A DNA stretch of 64,000 nt from Liolophura sinensis (taxonomy: Eukaryota > Mollusca > Polyplacophora > Chitonida > Chitonidae), in NCBI RefSeq assembly GCF_032854445.1, contig NC_088295.1, forward strand, positions 1,178,501 to 1,242,500. Reading direction: 5' to 3'. Shown here in pieces: positions 46,835 to 59,727 of this stretch (its first letter is position 1; every line of letters begins with the position of its first letter). The notes beneath the pieces are model-generated. The model was given only the letters and a program-made list of their open reading frames with translations. It was not told the DNA's origin and did no database searches. A program made the position numbers and the translations under genes.

Positions 46835-48305
46835 CCTGGATATCACTTCTCTTGAGCTGACAATTTCTGATGGTTTTTCCATCTCACTCACTAAATATCG
46901 CTTCTCTTGAGCTGACAATTCTTGATGTCCTTTCCGTCGCACTTACTAAATATCGCTTCTCTCGAGGTGACAATTCCTGATGTCCTTTCCATCACACTTA
47001 CTAAATATTGCTTCTCTCGAGGTGACAATTCCTGATGTCCTTTCCATCACACTTACTAAATATCGCTTCTCTCGAGGTGACAATTCCTGATGTCCTTTCC
47101 ATCACACTTACTAAATATCGCTTCTCTTGAGCTGACAATTTCTGATGGTTTTTCCATCACACTTACTTAATATCGCTTCTCTTGAGCTGTCAATTCCTGA
47201 TGTCCTTTCCATCACACTTCTAAATATCGCTTCTCTCGAAGTGACAATTCCTGACGTCCTTTCCATCACACTTACTAAATATCATTTCTCTTGAGCTGAC
47301 AATTCCTGATGTCCTTTCCATCGCACTTACTAAATATTGCTTCTCTCGAGGTGACAATTCCTGATGTCCTTTCCATCACACTTACTAGATATTACTTCTT
47401 TTGAGCTGACAATTCCTGATGTCCTTTCCATCACACTTACTAAATATCGCTTCTCTTGAGCTGACAATTTCTGATGGTTTTTCCATCACACTCACTAAAT
47501 ATCGCTTCTCTCGAGGTGACAATTCCTGATGTCCTTTCCATCGCACTTACTTAATATCGCTTCTCTCGAGGTGACAATTCCTAATGTCCTTTCCATCACA
47601 CTTACTAAATATCATTTCTCTTGAGCTGAAAATTTCTGATGTCCTTTCCATCGCACTTACTAAATATTGCTTCTCTCGAGGTGACAATTCCTGATGTCCT
47701 TTCCATCACACTTACTAAATATCGCTTCTCTCGAGGTGACAATTCCTGATGTCCTTTCCATCACACTTACTAAATATTGCTTCTCTCGAGGTAACAATTC
47801 CTGACGTCCTTTCCATCGCACTTACTAAATATCGCTTCTCTCGAAGTGACAATTCCTGACGTCCTTTCCATCACACTTACTAAATATCATTTCTCTTGAG
47901 CTGACAATTCCTGATGTCCTTTCCATCGCACTTACTAAATATCGCTTCTCTCGAGGTGACAATTCCTGATGTCCTTTCCATCACACTTACTAAATATTGC
48001 TTCTCTCGAGGTAACAATTCCTGATGTCCTTCCCATCGCACTTACTAAATATCGCTTCTCTTGAGCTGACAATTCCTGATGTCCTTTCCATCGCACTTAC
48101 TAAATATCGCTTCTCTCGAGGTGACAATTCCTGATGTCCTTTCCATCACACTTACTAAATATCGCTTCTCTCGAGGTGACAATTCCTGATGTCCTTTCCA
48201 TCGCACTCGCTAAATATCGCTTCAGTGAAACTGACAATCCCTGATATCCCTTCCATCGCACTAACTGAATATCAGTTCTCTCGTGCAGACAATTCCTGAT
48301 GTCCC
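46835..48305. repeat. 55-bp minisatellite, 1.5 kb
   Basis: About 27 copies of a unit with TATCGCTTCTCTCGAGGTGA, CAATTCCTGATGTCC and TTTCCATCACACTTAC. CTTGAGCTGAC and CTCGAGGTGAC subtypes alternate in blocks. Confidence 0.95.
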
Positions 48306-48505
48306 ATCCTTCAGCATGCACTATCTTTGTAATGTACACTGGTAAAAAAGACTATCGATGAGTGATCAATGATACTGCGTGCTGCCCATCACTCTCCTTC
48401 ACTATATGTAAGGGTTATCGCCTGAGCTTGAGGTTTTTGGTAGCAGTTATGCACCCCATGTAACTAAGTTCAATCACCTCAAGCGAATGGCTATAATCCA
48501 CTTAT
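48306..48505. other. No feature seen
   Basis: Short spacer between the 55-bp array and the dispersed repeat. Confidence 0.5.
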
Positions 48506-48715
48506 ATAATGACGCTACTGGTCGCCTGCTAGTACTTTTTTCACGTCTGTTGTCCAGTTTCGAGATACATGCAGTTGTTAGGACGTTCACTAGCATCAGA
48601 AATAATCTCGATTTCTTCAATAGAAGCGTTATTTAGTACAAGGCCGTTTGTCTTCTTCAGAACTGTACCCCAATGATACATGTAACGCGGCACCAAGATG
48701 AAAATATTTATGCAA
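48506..48715 (+). repeat. Dispersed repeat, copy 2, with promoter-like layout
   Basis: Matches 8292-8485: CTTATATAATGACGCTACTG, TGTTGTCCAGTTTCGAGA, CAGTTGTTAGGACG, CAATAGAAGCGTTATTTAGTA, and ATGATACATGTAACGCGGCA. The TATATAA to CCAGTTTCG spacing is about 40 bases. Confidence 0.6.
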
Positions 48716-49195
48716 TATACTTGAACTAGAAATCTGCAAGAAAAACATGGATTCCGAACTTATCAGTTTAAGGATGAAATTATCATTACGAACAACCACA
48801 TGTGACACATGACTATCCTACATGGTAATTTATACAGATCAGAAATAGACAAAGACTTGCAGCTTGTCCACGCCATTTATTTGTCCACAGTACATAATTA
48901 GGTTAATCTTAAATACTCATGGATTTATAAATAGTGCGTATATTTGCTGTTTTGTAATTTTGAGCTATTCATAGCGTATGTTAGAAAACAAATTTTTATA
49001 CAGTGACATTAGGAGTTAAACGCTAAAATACATTTATTCTACGTTCAGGCTGCGGGGTAATATGCAATTTCCATTCAACGATTGAATGAATGCTTAAGTT
49101 TTTACTTCAGGGCTTCTTAACATTTTTTGTTTTATTCATATAACGTCGAGTAGCCATTGGGTATGTGTACATATATTGTGTCTTCTTGTGGCAGG
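48716..49195. other. No feature seen
   Basis: AT-rich; no coding exon recognised. Confidence 0.45.
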
Positions 49196-49290
49196 GATCG
49201 GCCCCGATAGCCCCGATAGCGTCCGCTTTGGGAGCGGTAGATCCGGGGTCAATCCTGGGTCGATTGACCCAGGATTATGACATCATAATA
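49196..49290 (+). mobile_element. SINE family B, tRNA-like head fragment
   Basis: GCGTCCGCTTTGGGAGCGGT, AGATCCGGGGTCAATCCTGG matches the head of the family B copy at 15640-15700 (opposite strand). The body is missing. GGGTCGATTGACCCAGGATT forms a small inverted repeat with the B-box region. Confidence 0.75.
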
Positions 49291-51289
49291 CAAGTTCAGT
49301 CAAATTTAACATTTCTTACGTCACACAACAAGACACGACGCCATACAAGTCGTCATATTCGACGTCACGCTGTATGCATAAGTCTGTGAAGGCTTGCAGC
49401 TAAAAATATCCCTAAAACTTGTTCAAATACATAAAATCACAATATTGCCAAAAAATATAAATAATTAATAAAATATTCTACAGCGAAGATTACATATCAT
49501 AAATATTTTTCTCGTAAAAGGTAGAAATGATAACTCGCTGGAGCTTCGCGTCTCGTGGGTTATCATTTTCACCTCTTACTCTAAAAATGTTTATGATATT
49601 CAACAGTCACTGAGCAATACCCTCTATATTCATACTGACGATAGGAAAGCCTAGGCCTATATAGGTGAAATAATGAGAAAGAGAAAGGGAAAAAGCAGAA
49701 AATAAACCAAAAAGAAATAATAAATGCTCCTCAGTTGAGCTACATGTAGGACTGAGCACCAAAAGGACGCTGTTTTAAAAATCTGGGATAATTGCACCGG
49801 TAGGATCATCAGCCAGCTCAAAGAGAGCATTAAAACCTCACATCTTATAATTAAGAAGAAATGGACATTAGATTTTGAAAACTTATCTTGTTGTAAAACA
49901 CTCTAGTTAAAATATAACGAGTGAAAATTGATGTTAAAATGGCATATAATATAGCTGTAGATTACATTTAGATATACTGTATTAAACAAAATAACTGTGT
50001 TCATCTCACCTTAAGTTGAAGTTTTCGCAGCTGTCTCGCAGATTCAACTGTGTTGAAGTCAGATTATACGATTACATGCATACACCTGCGCAGTGAGTGG
50101 GCGCGGTCGATGGCAGTGAAATAGCAGTCGGGGATTGGTCACGTCTGAAAGTTTCTCCGTGCAGACATGTTTTGCAAAGCCGGGATGACCGACAATAGAG
50201 GACACTGCTTACTCAGACTAGTTATGAGTCAAATAGGCCAAATACCTAATCATATGTTTACCAGACCCGTATGGGTGCATTACTCTGGTGTAAAATAGAG
50301 AGCAGTAAACGAATAGCAAAGCTAAGAATGTGGTGCATAAATAGACCTTTGTCTGTAATAAGCTATACAGACTAAATAGCTATACGATGTAGGTTATCGT
50401 CCTTATCATCGTTATTATCAGGACCGTCAACCGATGTCAAGTCATGCATCTGTATCCCGTACTTTTGTAATGCATAGGTTACTTTCCTATTTCCAGGATT
50501 TATCTCACTTAATGGCAGGTATGTGTCCTTTATTTCAGTATTAAAGCATTTGGGCAAAGGAATATAATACCGTTAACATTGTCAGTTTCTCAATGCGCAG
50601 AAGCAAATTGCAATGATTTAAAAGTAGTTAATCTTACAAGAAATAAGACAGGTTTACAGGAAAACCACAAGCCTTTGGCACCGTATATTGGGGAACATCC
50701 ACAAGGTAATGGATATCATATGGTCGAGGCAACCACATTCATGGAAGCACAGTCCATGTCAACATTTTCTAAATGTTTAAATGAAACAACATGTATGCCA
50801 AATGCTGCATCTGCAATGTACGAGTGTCAACAGCTTAAACTGTTAGGCCGTCCATATAATGAGTTTTTGCACATTATAACATGACTGTTAATAATTTATA
50901 ATGCGGAAGTCTTGATTGACCACCACCACTGTCAAAATGTTGTATTTAACATTTCTAAAGTTAATAAGATAACAACATATACAACATTCATATAAGCGTC
51001 AAGTCCGACATTCATATACCATTCGTAGTCCGTAAAAGGCGTTCCAAGTCGATAATCGCAAGATTCATTTGCAAAACAACGTTTAGCACTAACTCCAAGA
51101 AATTATACAAATAAAAAATAAAGCCGGTAACACACAAGAGGGAAGCGGTCATCAGTTTTCAATGATGCCGGGCAGACAATGAATATTCCAGACATGAATT
51201 CCATATCAAAGTTCAAATTCGTAGTCGTAGTCAGGCTTACAAGAGAGAGCACCATCGACAACTTACTGCCACCGAATAAAAGATAGCAA
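49291..51289. other. No gene supported
   Basis: A 101-codon plus-strand frame at 50579-50884 (contains APYIGEHPQGNGYHM and KLLGRPYNEFLHI) looks less biased than most, but it has no ATG at its start and no domain I recognise. The rest is AT-rich. Confidence 0.4.
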
Positions 51290-52020
51290 ACGAGGCAGCT
51301 GCATGGACTTAGGGCAAAGGTGGCGGCTACATGGGCTTAGAGCAAAACTGGTAGTTACGTGGACTTAGGGCAAACGAGGCAACTACATGGACTTAAGGCA
51401 AAGGGAGCAGCTACGTGGACAGTGCAAACGAGGCAACTACATGGGCTTAGGGGAAAGGCGGCAGCTACATAAACTTAAAGGCGGCAGCTGCATGAACTTA
51501 GGGCAAACTTGGCAGCTACATGGACTTAGGGCAAAGGCGGCAGCTACATGGACTTCGGGGAACGAGGCAGCTACGTGGGCTTAGGGCAAAGGCGGCAGCT
51601 ACATAGACAGCGCAAAGGGGGCAGCTGCATGGACTTAGGACAAAGGCGGCAGCTACATGGACTTAGGGCAAAGGCTGCAGCTACATGGACTTAGGGCAAA
51701 GGTGGTATCTACATGGACTTAGTGCAAACGAGGCATTTACATGGACTTAGGAGGAAGGAGGCAGCTACATAAACTTAGCGCAAAGGCGGCAGCTACATAA
51801 ACTTAGAACAAAAGCCGCAGCTACATGGACTTAGGAAAAAGGAGCCAGCTACATGGACTTCGGGGGGAAGTGGCAGCCACGTGGAGTTAAGGCAAAGGCG
51901 GCAGCTATATAAACAGAACAAAGGCGGCAGTTACATGGACTTAGGAGAAAGGAGGTAGCTAGACTTAGGGCAAATGAGGCATTTACACGGATTTGGGGCA
52001 AAGGCAGCAGCTACATGGAA
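51290..52020. repeat. ~28-bp minisatellite
   Basis: About 26 diverged units with GGCAGCTACATGGACTTAGG, GCAAAGGC; indels of 3-10 bases are common. Confidence 0.92.
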
Positions 52021-53212
52021 TCTTGACAATACCCCATCGGTAATGAGCAGACGTGCTCATCCGACCTTAACCACTCGGCCATCTGCCGCTCCCTACAAAT
52101 CTTACCCAGATGGGCACGATGGGGCAACCGTATCGAAACTGCCTTGCGTAAGGGCGTGACTTTTGTGTGTGGGATCTTATTTCACAATCACAGTGTTTAC
52201 CCTAAAACCAAAGCAGTTTTTTTACACGAGAGCCAGCTTATAAAAAAAATATAAAAAAGACCCTGTCAAATTTATTTTTTATGTAGCATCTACATGTAAG
52301 TTCGGCTTTTTATATATACATAAGTTATCCTACAGCTTTTTTTATGTTGTACTCGGAAATCCTGTACACAATGAAACCGAGATTCTAACCGCAGGGAAAA
52401 TTACAGATATTTCACAATGTTTTCGTCCATACATGACCATACATGACAGTGACAACGAACAATTAAAAAACAACATATTATAAATATACTGTAATAAATC
52501 TTCTGTACCATTAACATTCTATATAATATTAACCTTGGATCGGTGAGTTTTTTGTCTCTGTTATATGCTTGTGGAGTTTGTTTGTTGCAGCATCTGATGT
52601 GTCAGGGAATTCTGTGGCTACAACCAGTAGCCGTGACGATTGGACACAATAACACTCATACATTCATACATGACCTATATTACATTCGATTTAGGAGATG
52701 CCAGTGGCCTGTTAAATGCTGAATATTTTTCAGATATATTGTTGTCCTTTAGAAAGGTTTACTTACTCAGCTAACATGCTTACCTGAGTAGGAGATGTTA
52801 ACCAAAGCTGTTTTCCCTGTCTGTTTATGTGCATCAGATGCTCAGTAAGTGACACGCACAAGTTTACAGCCGTCGTGCCTCTGGATATATGTGAACAGTG
52901 GCGTAAAGTGTGAACATTTATAGCCTAGACACTTCTGTGGACTACGTCACTTAACCTTTGTGTGCCGTATACGAAGACGTCTCATCTTGAAATGCTGTTG
53001 AAAACATCCGGCATGGTTTGAACGCAAACCTAGGCCTACGCATATACATGTAAACCTGAGGTGACACGTATCTCTGACATGTACTTATACACAAGTCAAC
53101 ACATTTCTCCGCTGATATACATGACAAAGAAACGAATTTGGGTAGATTTCCGTGCATATTAAGTATTTTAAACTTAAATTAACAAGATAATTCAGTTTAT
53201 CCTGTTTGAAGT
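52021..53212. other. No gene supported; half tRNA-like stretch
   Basis: At 52042-52090 the minus strand reads GATGGCCGAGTGGTTAAGGT, like the 5' half of a Ser/Leu-type tRNA; no matching B box follows, so it is probably a tRNA-derived repeat fragment. Confidence 0.4.
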
Positions 53213-54668
53213 ATCAGGGGTAAACCGGAGTGGAGCACAAGGGATAAATCGGAATGAAGTAGGCTATCAGGGGTAAACCGGGGTGGAGCACAAGGGGTAA
53301 ATCGGAATGAAGTATCAGGGGTAAACCGGAGTGGAGCACAAGGGGTAAACCGGAATGAAGTATCAGGGGTAAACCGGGGTGGAGTACCAGGGGTAAACCG
53401 GAGTGGAACACAAGGGGTAAACCGGAATGAAGTATCAGGGGTAAACCGGAGTGGAGCACAAGGGGTAAACCGGAATGAAGTATCAGGGGTAAACCGGGGT
53501 GGAGCACAAGGGGTAAACCGGAATGAAGTATCAGGGGTAAACCGGTGTGGAGCACAAGGGGTAAATCGGAATGAAGTATCAGGGGTAAACCGGGGTGGAG
53601 CACAAGGGGTAAATCGGAATGAAGTATCAGGGGTAAACCGGGGTGGAGCACAAGGGGTAAATCGGAATGAAGTATCAGGGGTAAACCGGGGTGGAGCACA
53701 AGGGGTAAATCGGAATGAAGTATCAGGGGTAAACCGGAGTGGAGCACAAGGGGTAAATCGGAATGAAGTATCAGGGGTAAACCGGAGTGGAGCACAAGGG
53801 GTAAACCGGGGTGGAGCACAAGGGGTAAACTGGAATGAAGTATCAGGGGTAAACCGGAATGAAGTATCAGGGGTAAACCGGAGTGGAGCACAAGGGGTAA
53901 ATCGGAATGAAGTATCAGGGGTAAATCGGAATGAAGTATCAGGGGTAAACCGGAGTGGAGCACAAGGGGTAAATCGGAATGAAGTATCAGGGGTAAACCG
54001 GAGTGGAGCACAAGGGGTAAACCGGAATGAAGTATCAGGGGTAAACCGGAGTGGAGCACAAGGGGTAAATCGGAATGAAGTATCAGGGGTAAACCGGGGT
54101 GGAGCACAAGGGGTAAATCGGAATGAAGTATCAGGGGTAAACCGGAGTGGAGCACAAGGGGTAAACCGGAATGAAGTATCAGGGGTAAACCGGGGTGGAG
54201 CACAAGGGGTAAATCGGAATGAAGTATCAGGGGTAAACCGGAGTGGAGTACCAGGGGTAAACCGGAGTGGAGCACAAGGGGTAAATCGGAATGAAGTATC
54301 AGGGGTAAACCGGAGTGGAGCACAAGGGGTAAACCGGAATGAAGTATCAGGGGTAAACCGGAGTGGAGCACAAGGGGTAAATCGGAATGAAGTATCAGGG
54401 GTAAACCGGAGTGGAGCACAAGGGGTAAACCGGAATGAAGTATCAGGGGTAAACCGGAGTGGAGCACAAGGGGTAAACTGGAATGAAGTATCAGGGGTAA
54501 ACCGGAGTGGAGTACCAGGGGTAAACCGGGGTGGAGCACAAGGGGTAAATCGGAATGAAGTATCAGGGGTAAACCGGAGTGGAGCACAAGGGGTAAACCG
54601 GAATGAAGTATCAGGGGTAAACCGGAGTGGAGCACAAGGGGTTAACCGGAGTGGAGTACCAGTGGTAA
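53213..54668. repeat. 24-bp minisatellite in alternating 48-bp dimers
   Basis: About 61 monomers of type (CAGG or AAGG)GGTAAACCGGAGTGG; dimers pair a GAGTGGAGCACA monomer with a GAATGAAGTATC monomer. The unit is 8 codons, giving a 473-codon minus-strand frame (LHSGLPLIL-type repeats). The right end runs without a break into repeat family C (GTAAACCGCCGACC). Confidence 0.96.
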
Positions 54669-54790
54669 ACCGCCGACCTTTTGCAAGTTACTGACAAACT
54701 TGCCCGCGGGTGGCGTACAAATATGGATACCACATTAGTGGAAGGCACGTGGTCTCCAACGAGGGTTGGCAATTATAGCCAAGTAGGCCT
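54640..54790 (-). mobile_element. SINE-like repeat family C, fragment at the edge of the array
   Basis: GTAAACCGCCGACCTTTTGC, AAGTTACTGACAAACTTGCC, GGCGTACAAATATGGATACC. Shares the segment order of the 41146-41292 copy. Confidence 0.6.
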
Positions 54791-54813
54791 ATATGTATGT
54801 AAAAACGAAATCC

Positions 54814-55038
54814 GGGTCCGCCGTGGCCCAGGTGGTTGGCGCGCCGTCATAGTTGCTGTGAGTTCAAGTCCAGCTCATGCTGGCTTCCACTCCGGCCGTA
54901 TGTCAGAAAGTCTAGCAGCAACTTGCGGATGGTTGGGTGTTTCACACGGGCTATGCCGGGTTTCCTCCTATCATAATAGTGACCATCGCCGTATATGTGA
55001 ACTATGCTTGAGTACGGCGTAAATCAAATAAATAACTG
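54814..55038 (+). mobile_element. V-SINE-like family A, diverged near-full copy
   Basis: Head CCGCCGTGGCCCAGGTGG, then GTGAGTTCAAGTCCAGCTCA, and the tail TTGAGTACGGCGTAAATCAA with (AAAT)n. The 113-codon frame across it is incidental. Confidence 0.82.
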
Positions 55039-55501
55039 AAACAGAATTGGGTTGTACAGTTACACCTTTTTCACAACCCTGCTGTTCTAGTTAGTATAAG
55101 ATTACAACTCTCCACGGCTCGCCTTCCCTGTCTGAAAGGCACAGAATAAAACACATTAGTCATTTAACTGATCTGACTGAATGAGGACACGTATTGGAAT
55201 TGCCTACCAAATTGATTATGTCACGAAGATTATCGCGCCTTTTTGGAATCCCTGGAAGTAGCCCATTCCAGCTTTCCCAATATAACCCACAGACGTCAGG
55301 GGATTTTGTAATATACTCATTGAACGCAATTAAACGCAGCGCTGAATCCTTTCCAATTACCAGGAGGTATATAGATGGGCTTTTAGCACTAAATAACTAG
55401 TAATGTGAATAATTGTTAAGATGTCAAGACATCACCACACAAATGTACAAGGTTTCATCGTTTACATTTGTGTGGTCGTTTCTTCATTATTATCACTGAA
55501 G
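55039..55501. other. No feature seen
   Basis: A 68-codon frame at 55194-55400 has no recognisable domain. Confidence 0.45.
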
Positions 55502-55692
55502 CCACGTACCCACATACCCACGTACCCACGTACCAGCGTACCCACGTAACAGCGTACCCACGTACCCACGTACCAGCGGACCCACGTACCCACGTACCAG
55601 CGTACCCACGTATCCGCGTACCCAAGTACCCGCGTACCCACGAAACCACGTACCCACGTATCCACTTACCCACTTACCCGCGTAACACGTAC
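55502..55692. repeat. 9-bp minisatellite (CGTACCCAC)
   Basis: About 20 units of CGTACCCAC with CGTACCAG and CGTATCCG variants. The small unit keeps every frame open in both directions. Confidence 0.93.
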
Positions 55693-56621
55693 CCACATAC
55701 TTTGTGTGCAGCTAGTCGCAGGCATGTTAACCCTTACCTGAAGCATGGTAGTCATACTCCATCCCACATCTAGCAGTTGGACACAGACCCCCATTACAAC
55801 TTCCGTTTTTCGGTAGGGACGATTGTAGTTCTGTGAATTTTAGGGTATAAAGTCTTTTTTTGCTCCCAGGCGTCCATTTTTGGTGCACAGGTGCATGCTT
55901 GGTATTAAAATGCTGGAAACTGTCTAAACTTTGAGGAGGTATGAGCTTTATTGATGAAAGTTTGAAATTCTGGTCGAGAGGACACAAGGTGTGAGGTAGT
56001 GATGAGGCTGCGAGTGACGTCCCCTTGGCGTTGCTAGGCACGCCTGCCAGCTGCCGGCATGGAAAGGTCCAGATTTTGACGGTCAACCTATGTCAAGATT
56101 TTTATGACTTCTTTCTCACGGGCTGGGCCAGGTATGCACCAAAGCTTATTGGCCACGGAATGTTTGGGACTGAGCTACAACGCTAGACGTTAACATTGTC
56201 GCTTATGGAAAATTAATGGGGGTCCGAGGCCAGTTATTAACTCCTGGACAGTGGGTTTGGTTAGAGCCTCTCTCGCGGTTTGTTTTGATCATGTGACAAA
56301 ATGGCAGCCCCTCTATACCATTCCGAGACAGATTTGTCAAGGTGTTTTATATTTCGTTGCGCTTGTTGGTCATCAGTAGTAACAGGGATAAATATTTGCT
56401 TATTTGTTGAGGATTGTAACCTTGTTTTGATTAAATTGAACTCAATTTCTATACTAAGTTGTGAGCATGTTGATCCCATGTGGCCAAGCTGTCCGAGATA
56501 AGGATAGGTTGAATCCTTCATGCTGTTATTCCGATAGTTGAATGTACACTTTATTTTGCATTCACAGCAATTATTGTCTTGGTCTATACTAGTGCCATAT
56601 GTTTTGACCATACTTCCATAT
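55693..56621. other. No gene supported
   Basis: Minus-strand frames at 55727-56086 (119 codons) and 56261-56662 (133 codons) are the longest non-array frames near here. They have no recognisable domain, and the second runs into the next array. Confidence 0.4.
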
Positions 56622-56965
56622 GGGCCCAGCTGTTCACACGTACCCACACAAGACATGAGCATAATGTATATGGGCCCAGCTATTCACACGTACCCACACA
56701 AGACATGAGCATAATGTATATGGGCCCAGCTGTTCACACGTACCCACACAAGACATGAACATAATGTATATGGGCCCAGTTGTTCACACGTACCCACACA
56801 AGACATGAGCATAATGTATATGGGCCCAGTTGTTCACACGTACCCACACAAGACATGAGCATAATGTATATGGGCCCAGTTGTTCACACATACCCACACA
56901 AGACATGAGCATAATGTATATGGGCCCAGTTGTTCACACGTACCCACACAAGACATGGACATAAC
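56622..56965. repeat. 60-bp minisatellite
   Basis: About six nearly identical units with TATATGGGCCCAGCTGTTCA, CACGTACCCACACAAGACAT and GAGCATAATG; the last unit diverges. Confidence 0.93.
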
Positions 56966-58075
56966 GTATTCTCTTTCACCAGTTGCATATTCACTGTAAA
57001 TTGATTTTTCACTTAGATTGGGACATCATAAAGATATTCTTACACCTGTAAATGCAAGTGTTTATTTGTTTTGAGGGTTTAAGTCCCCATTATAGTTTTA
57101 TACAATAGCCTGTTTATGATACACATGTTGGTTAGTTATAATGTATGTGCTAACTATCCTTACTTGTATGTAATTTATATATACATGCTATTTGCATGGC
57201 TGGATGAGGCCCTACTGACATATGCCAACTTACATTGTCTATGCAGGGACAACTTGTACTGTGCAACCACTTTACGCTTGTTATCTTGGTGTATATATAT
57301 ATATAGCATATATGATTTGCACCAAGGCCAATGTTGCTTATGCTAATTGCTCATATCGCTCTTGTTCCGGGAGACGCGGGCCCGTTGTTATGTGACTTTG
57401 CAGTTCTCTTGTATTTAGGCTCTTTGCAATTTGCTGTTGTCACTATTATTTAACAATACTAAGCATATGTCAGTCAGTTGTCAACTCCAATCTTCCTTTG
57501 GCTGTTTATACCTTATCAGTGAGTATTGGATAACTGTGTGCATCGTTTCACAGTTCTTATATCACTTATTACTAATTTGATGCATTTTATGTGTAGTTAA
57601 TGTTTTATCGCGAAATTTTACACGCGTTTAAAACAGCGCTTCCTCTCCTGAGCCAGCTTACCAGTAATCGCTTGTAGTCACACCAGCCTTTTGTATACGC
57701 CACTGTATTTTGTGTCTAGGTAAGTTTAGCCCCGGAGGCCCCAGAATGTTAGCATACTGTAGTGTATTTTGTGTTTAGGTAATCGGATATCTCCAGTACG
57801 CAGGTTTACCCAAAAAGAATAGAGCCCAAACGGAATAGGTCCATACTTAAACTGACGTGTGGACATTGAGCACACTATTTGTCTCTCCCCTTCTTTCTTT
57901 CTTTTTTTTTTCGTATTGTACTCTGTCAATAAACCAGTTTTTAACTGCAAGGTATTTTCAGCGAGTTGGTTTTGTTTCTTCAAGCTGACCTATTCGGAAT
58001 TTGTCTCCGCACAAACTTGCCCAGATTTCCGTGAGACAGTCCGGTTATAATATCTCGCCGTACACCCAGGTCTTA
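56966..58075. other. No gene supported
   Basis: A ~25-bp segment (TGTATTTTGTGT(C/T)TAGGTAA) is duplicated at 57702 and 57760. A TATATATATATATAG run near 57292. AATAAA precedes a pyrimidine-rich stretch near 57930, possibly a retroelement end, but no coding part was recognised. Confidence 0.4.
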
Positions 58076-58860
58076 CACGTATGTGACATTCCCTCCGCAC
58101 ACTTTGACATAAAGTTCTATGCACTTGACATAAGCTATGTGCACAGTGAGACGATGCATGATCTGTGACACACGCTATACATAATGTGACATACCCTCTG
58201 CGCAAATTGACATAAGTTCTATGCACTGTGACATGCGTTCTGCGCACTGTGACAAAGATCTATTCACTGTGACATACGCTCTCTATGTATTGTGAAATGT
58301 GCCATTTGAACTGTTGCATACGTTCTCCGCACTGGGGCACACACTCTGTGCAAATTAACATACGTTTTGACGCTCTGTACACCGTGACATACGCTTTGTG
58401 CACTGTAACATACGCTCTGCGCTCCGTGACATACGCTCAATGCACTGTGACATACTCTCTGTGCTCCGTGACATACGTTCTGTGCACTGTGACATGCGCT
58501 TTCTGCACCGTGATATACGCTCTGATCACCGTGACATACGCTCTGTACACTGTGACATACGCTCTCTATGTATTGTGACATGTGCCATTTGAACTGTGGC
58601 ATACGTTCCGCGGAGTGGAATACGCTCTGTGCACTGTGACATAAGCTCTGTGCACCGTGCCATACGCTTTGTGTACAGTGACATACGCCCTGTGCTCTCC
58701 CTTTCTGTGTACTGTGACATACGCTGTGAAATATGTTCTGTGCACTGTGGTATACGCTCTGTGCACTCTGACATACGCTCTGATCACCGTGACATACGTT
58801 TTGTGCTCTGTGACATACGCTCTGTGCACTGAGACATAGGCTCTGTGCACTGTGGTAACG
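58076..58860. repeat. ~21-bp minisatellite
   Basis: About 37 diverged units of GTGACATACGCTCTGTGCAC type. A marker segment GCTCTCTATGTATTGTGA recurs at 58278 and 58561, a 283-bp internal duplication. Confidence 0.92.
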
Positions 58861-59423
58861 TGTCGCAACGTTTCATTGTTAGTGCAATGCTCGTGTGAAA
58901 CACACAGCTCACCACAAACTCAATCACGCTGTACATTGACAATACTTCCTATAAATCCCCCTATTTATGCGTTGTTGTCACAAGCATGTAATCCTCACTT
59001 ATACCTCTCTGCTGAGCGGAACGCCTGACAGATACGTAGACGGTTCCACCATATACTCGTAGCACAACTGGGTCTTGGAGGCAACCTTACATACCCAGTT
59101 CGTATAGTGTGAATTGCAAAGCAGGTATTGATTACAGATATTCACAGGACTAAAGGAGACAACACATTAATGTAGCATCAACACCCCAAAAAATAGTCTT
59201 TTCATTTCAACAAGTCTGTTGTCTGAATTGTGCCAGAATGTATTTGATCACTGTGTCATATTCAATATAACATCATGTTAGCCTAATACAATTTTTACGT
59301 TTTAATTAACATAGTGCTTTATTTAACATAATAATCTGTTGCAATAACAGGCTATCGGTTAAATTTAATAGATTATTACTTTTTGAAAGAATTACATCTC
59401 TTGTTGATAGCAGAGCAACGTTT
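58861..59423. other. No feature seen
   Basis: AT-rich sequence downstream of the beta-mannosidase gene. Confidence 0.5.
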
Positions 59424-59429
59424 TTTATT
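59424..59429 (-). terminator. Candidate polyadenylation signal of beta-mannosidase
   Basis: Minus-strand AATAAA 65 bases after the stop codon. Confidence 0.45.
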
Positions 59430-59493
59430 TTTGATTTTTTAATATCACATAAGACTGCACATACAGCTATCCCGATTTGCTGCTGATGCGAAG

Positions 59494-59727
59494 TTATTCG
59501 TAAACGTTGGCCAGGGAAGTGACTGTCAAATTGGTCTTCAAATCAACGACGGAGACATTTTGCCATGGGTAGAAGACGACGTCTCGAGAAGGTTCACTCA
59601 TGATGAAGCCGTTGTCAGAAAACCGCCCCTCTATCACTCCTGTATCCAGCCAAACAAACATGGCGACTGTGGTGGAGGAGAGTTGGAGTGTGAACGTCCC
59701 GTCCTGATTGAGGTGCGGATCTCCTAT
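59494..59727 (-). CDS. MANBA: Beta-mannosidase last exon
   Basis: 234 bp with acceptor GATTACAG, ending in TAA. Encodes IGDPHLNQDGTFTLQL, VWLDTGVIEGRFSDNGF, FYPW and LTVTSLANVYE. Confidence 0.92.
   Translation of the reverse strand: MGDPHLNQDGTFTLQLSSTTVAMFVWLDTGVIEGRFSDNGFIMSEPSRDVVFYPWQNVSVVDLKTNLTVTSLANVYE

Noticed and set aside
52042-52090. Possible tRNA-Ser/Leu on the minus strand
   Set aside because: Only the 5' half resembles a tRNA; no T-loop follows at the right distance.
53214-54635. 473-codon minus-strand frame
   Set aside because: A 24-bp unit is eight codons without a stop; no codon-position bias is visible and it joins SINE-like sequence.
55727-56086. 119-codon minus-strand frame outside arrays
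   Set aside because: No recognisable domain, no splice-site support and no neighbouring exons.
56301-56501. Plus-strand frame with a good start context (AAAATGGCAGCC)
   Set aside because: 66 codons, no recognisable domain and no convincing donor; kept as unannotated sequence.
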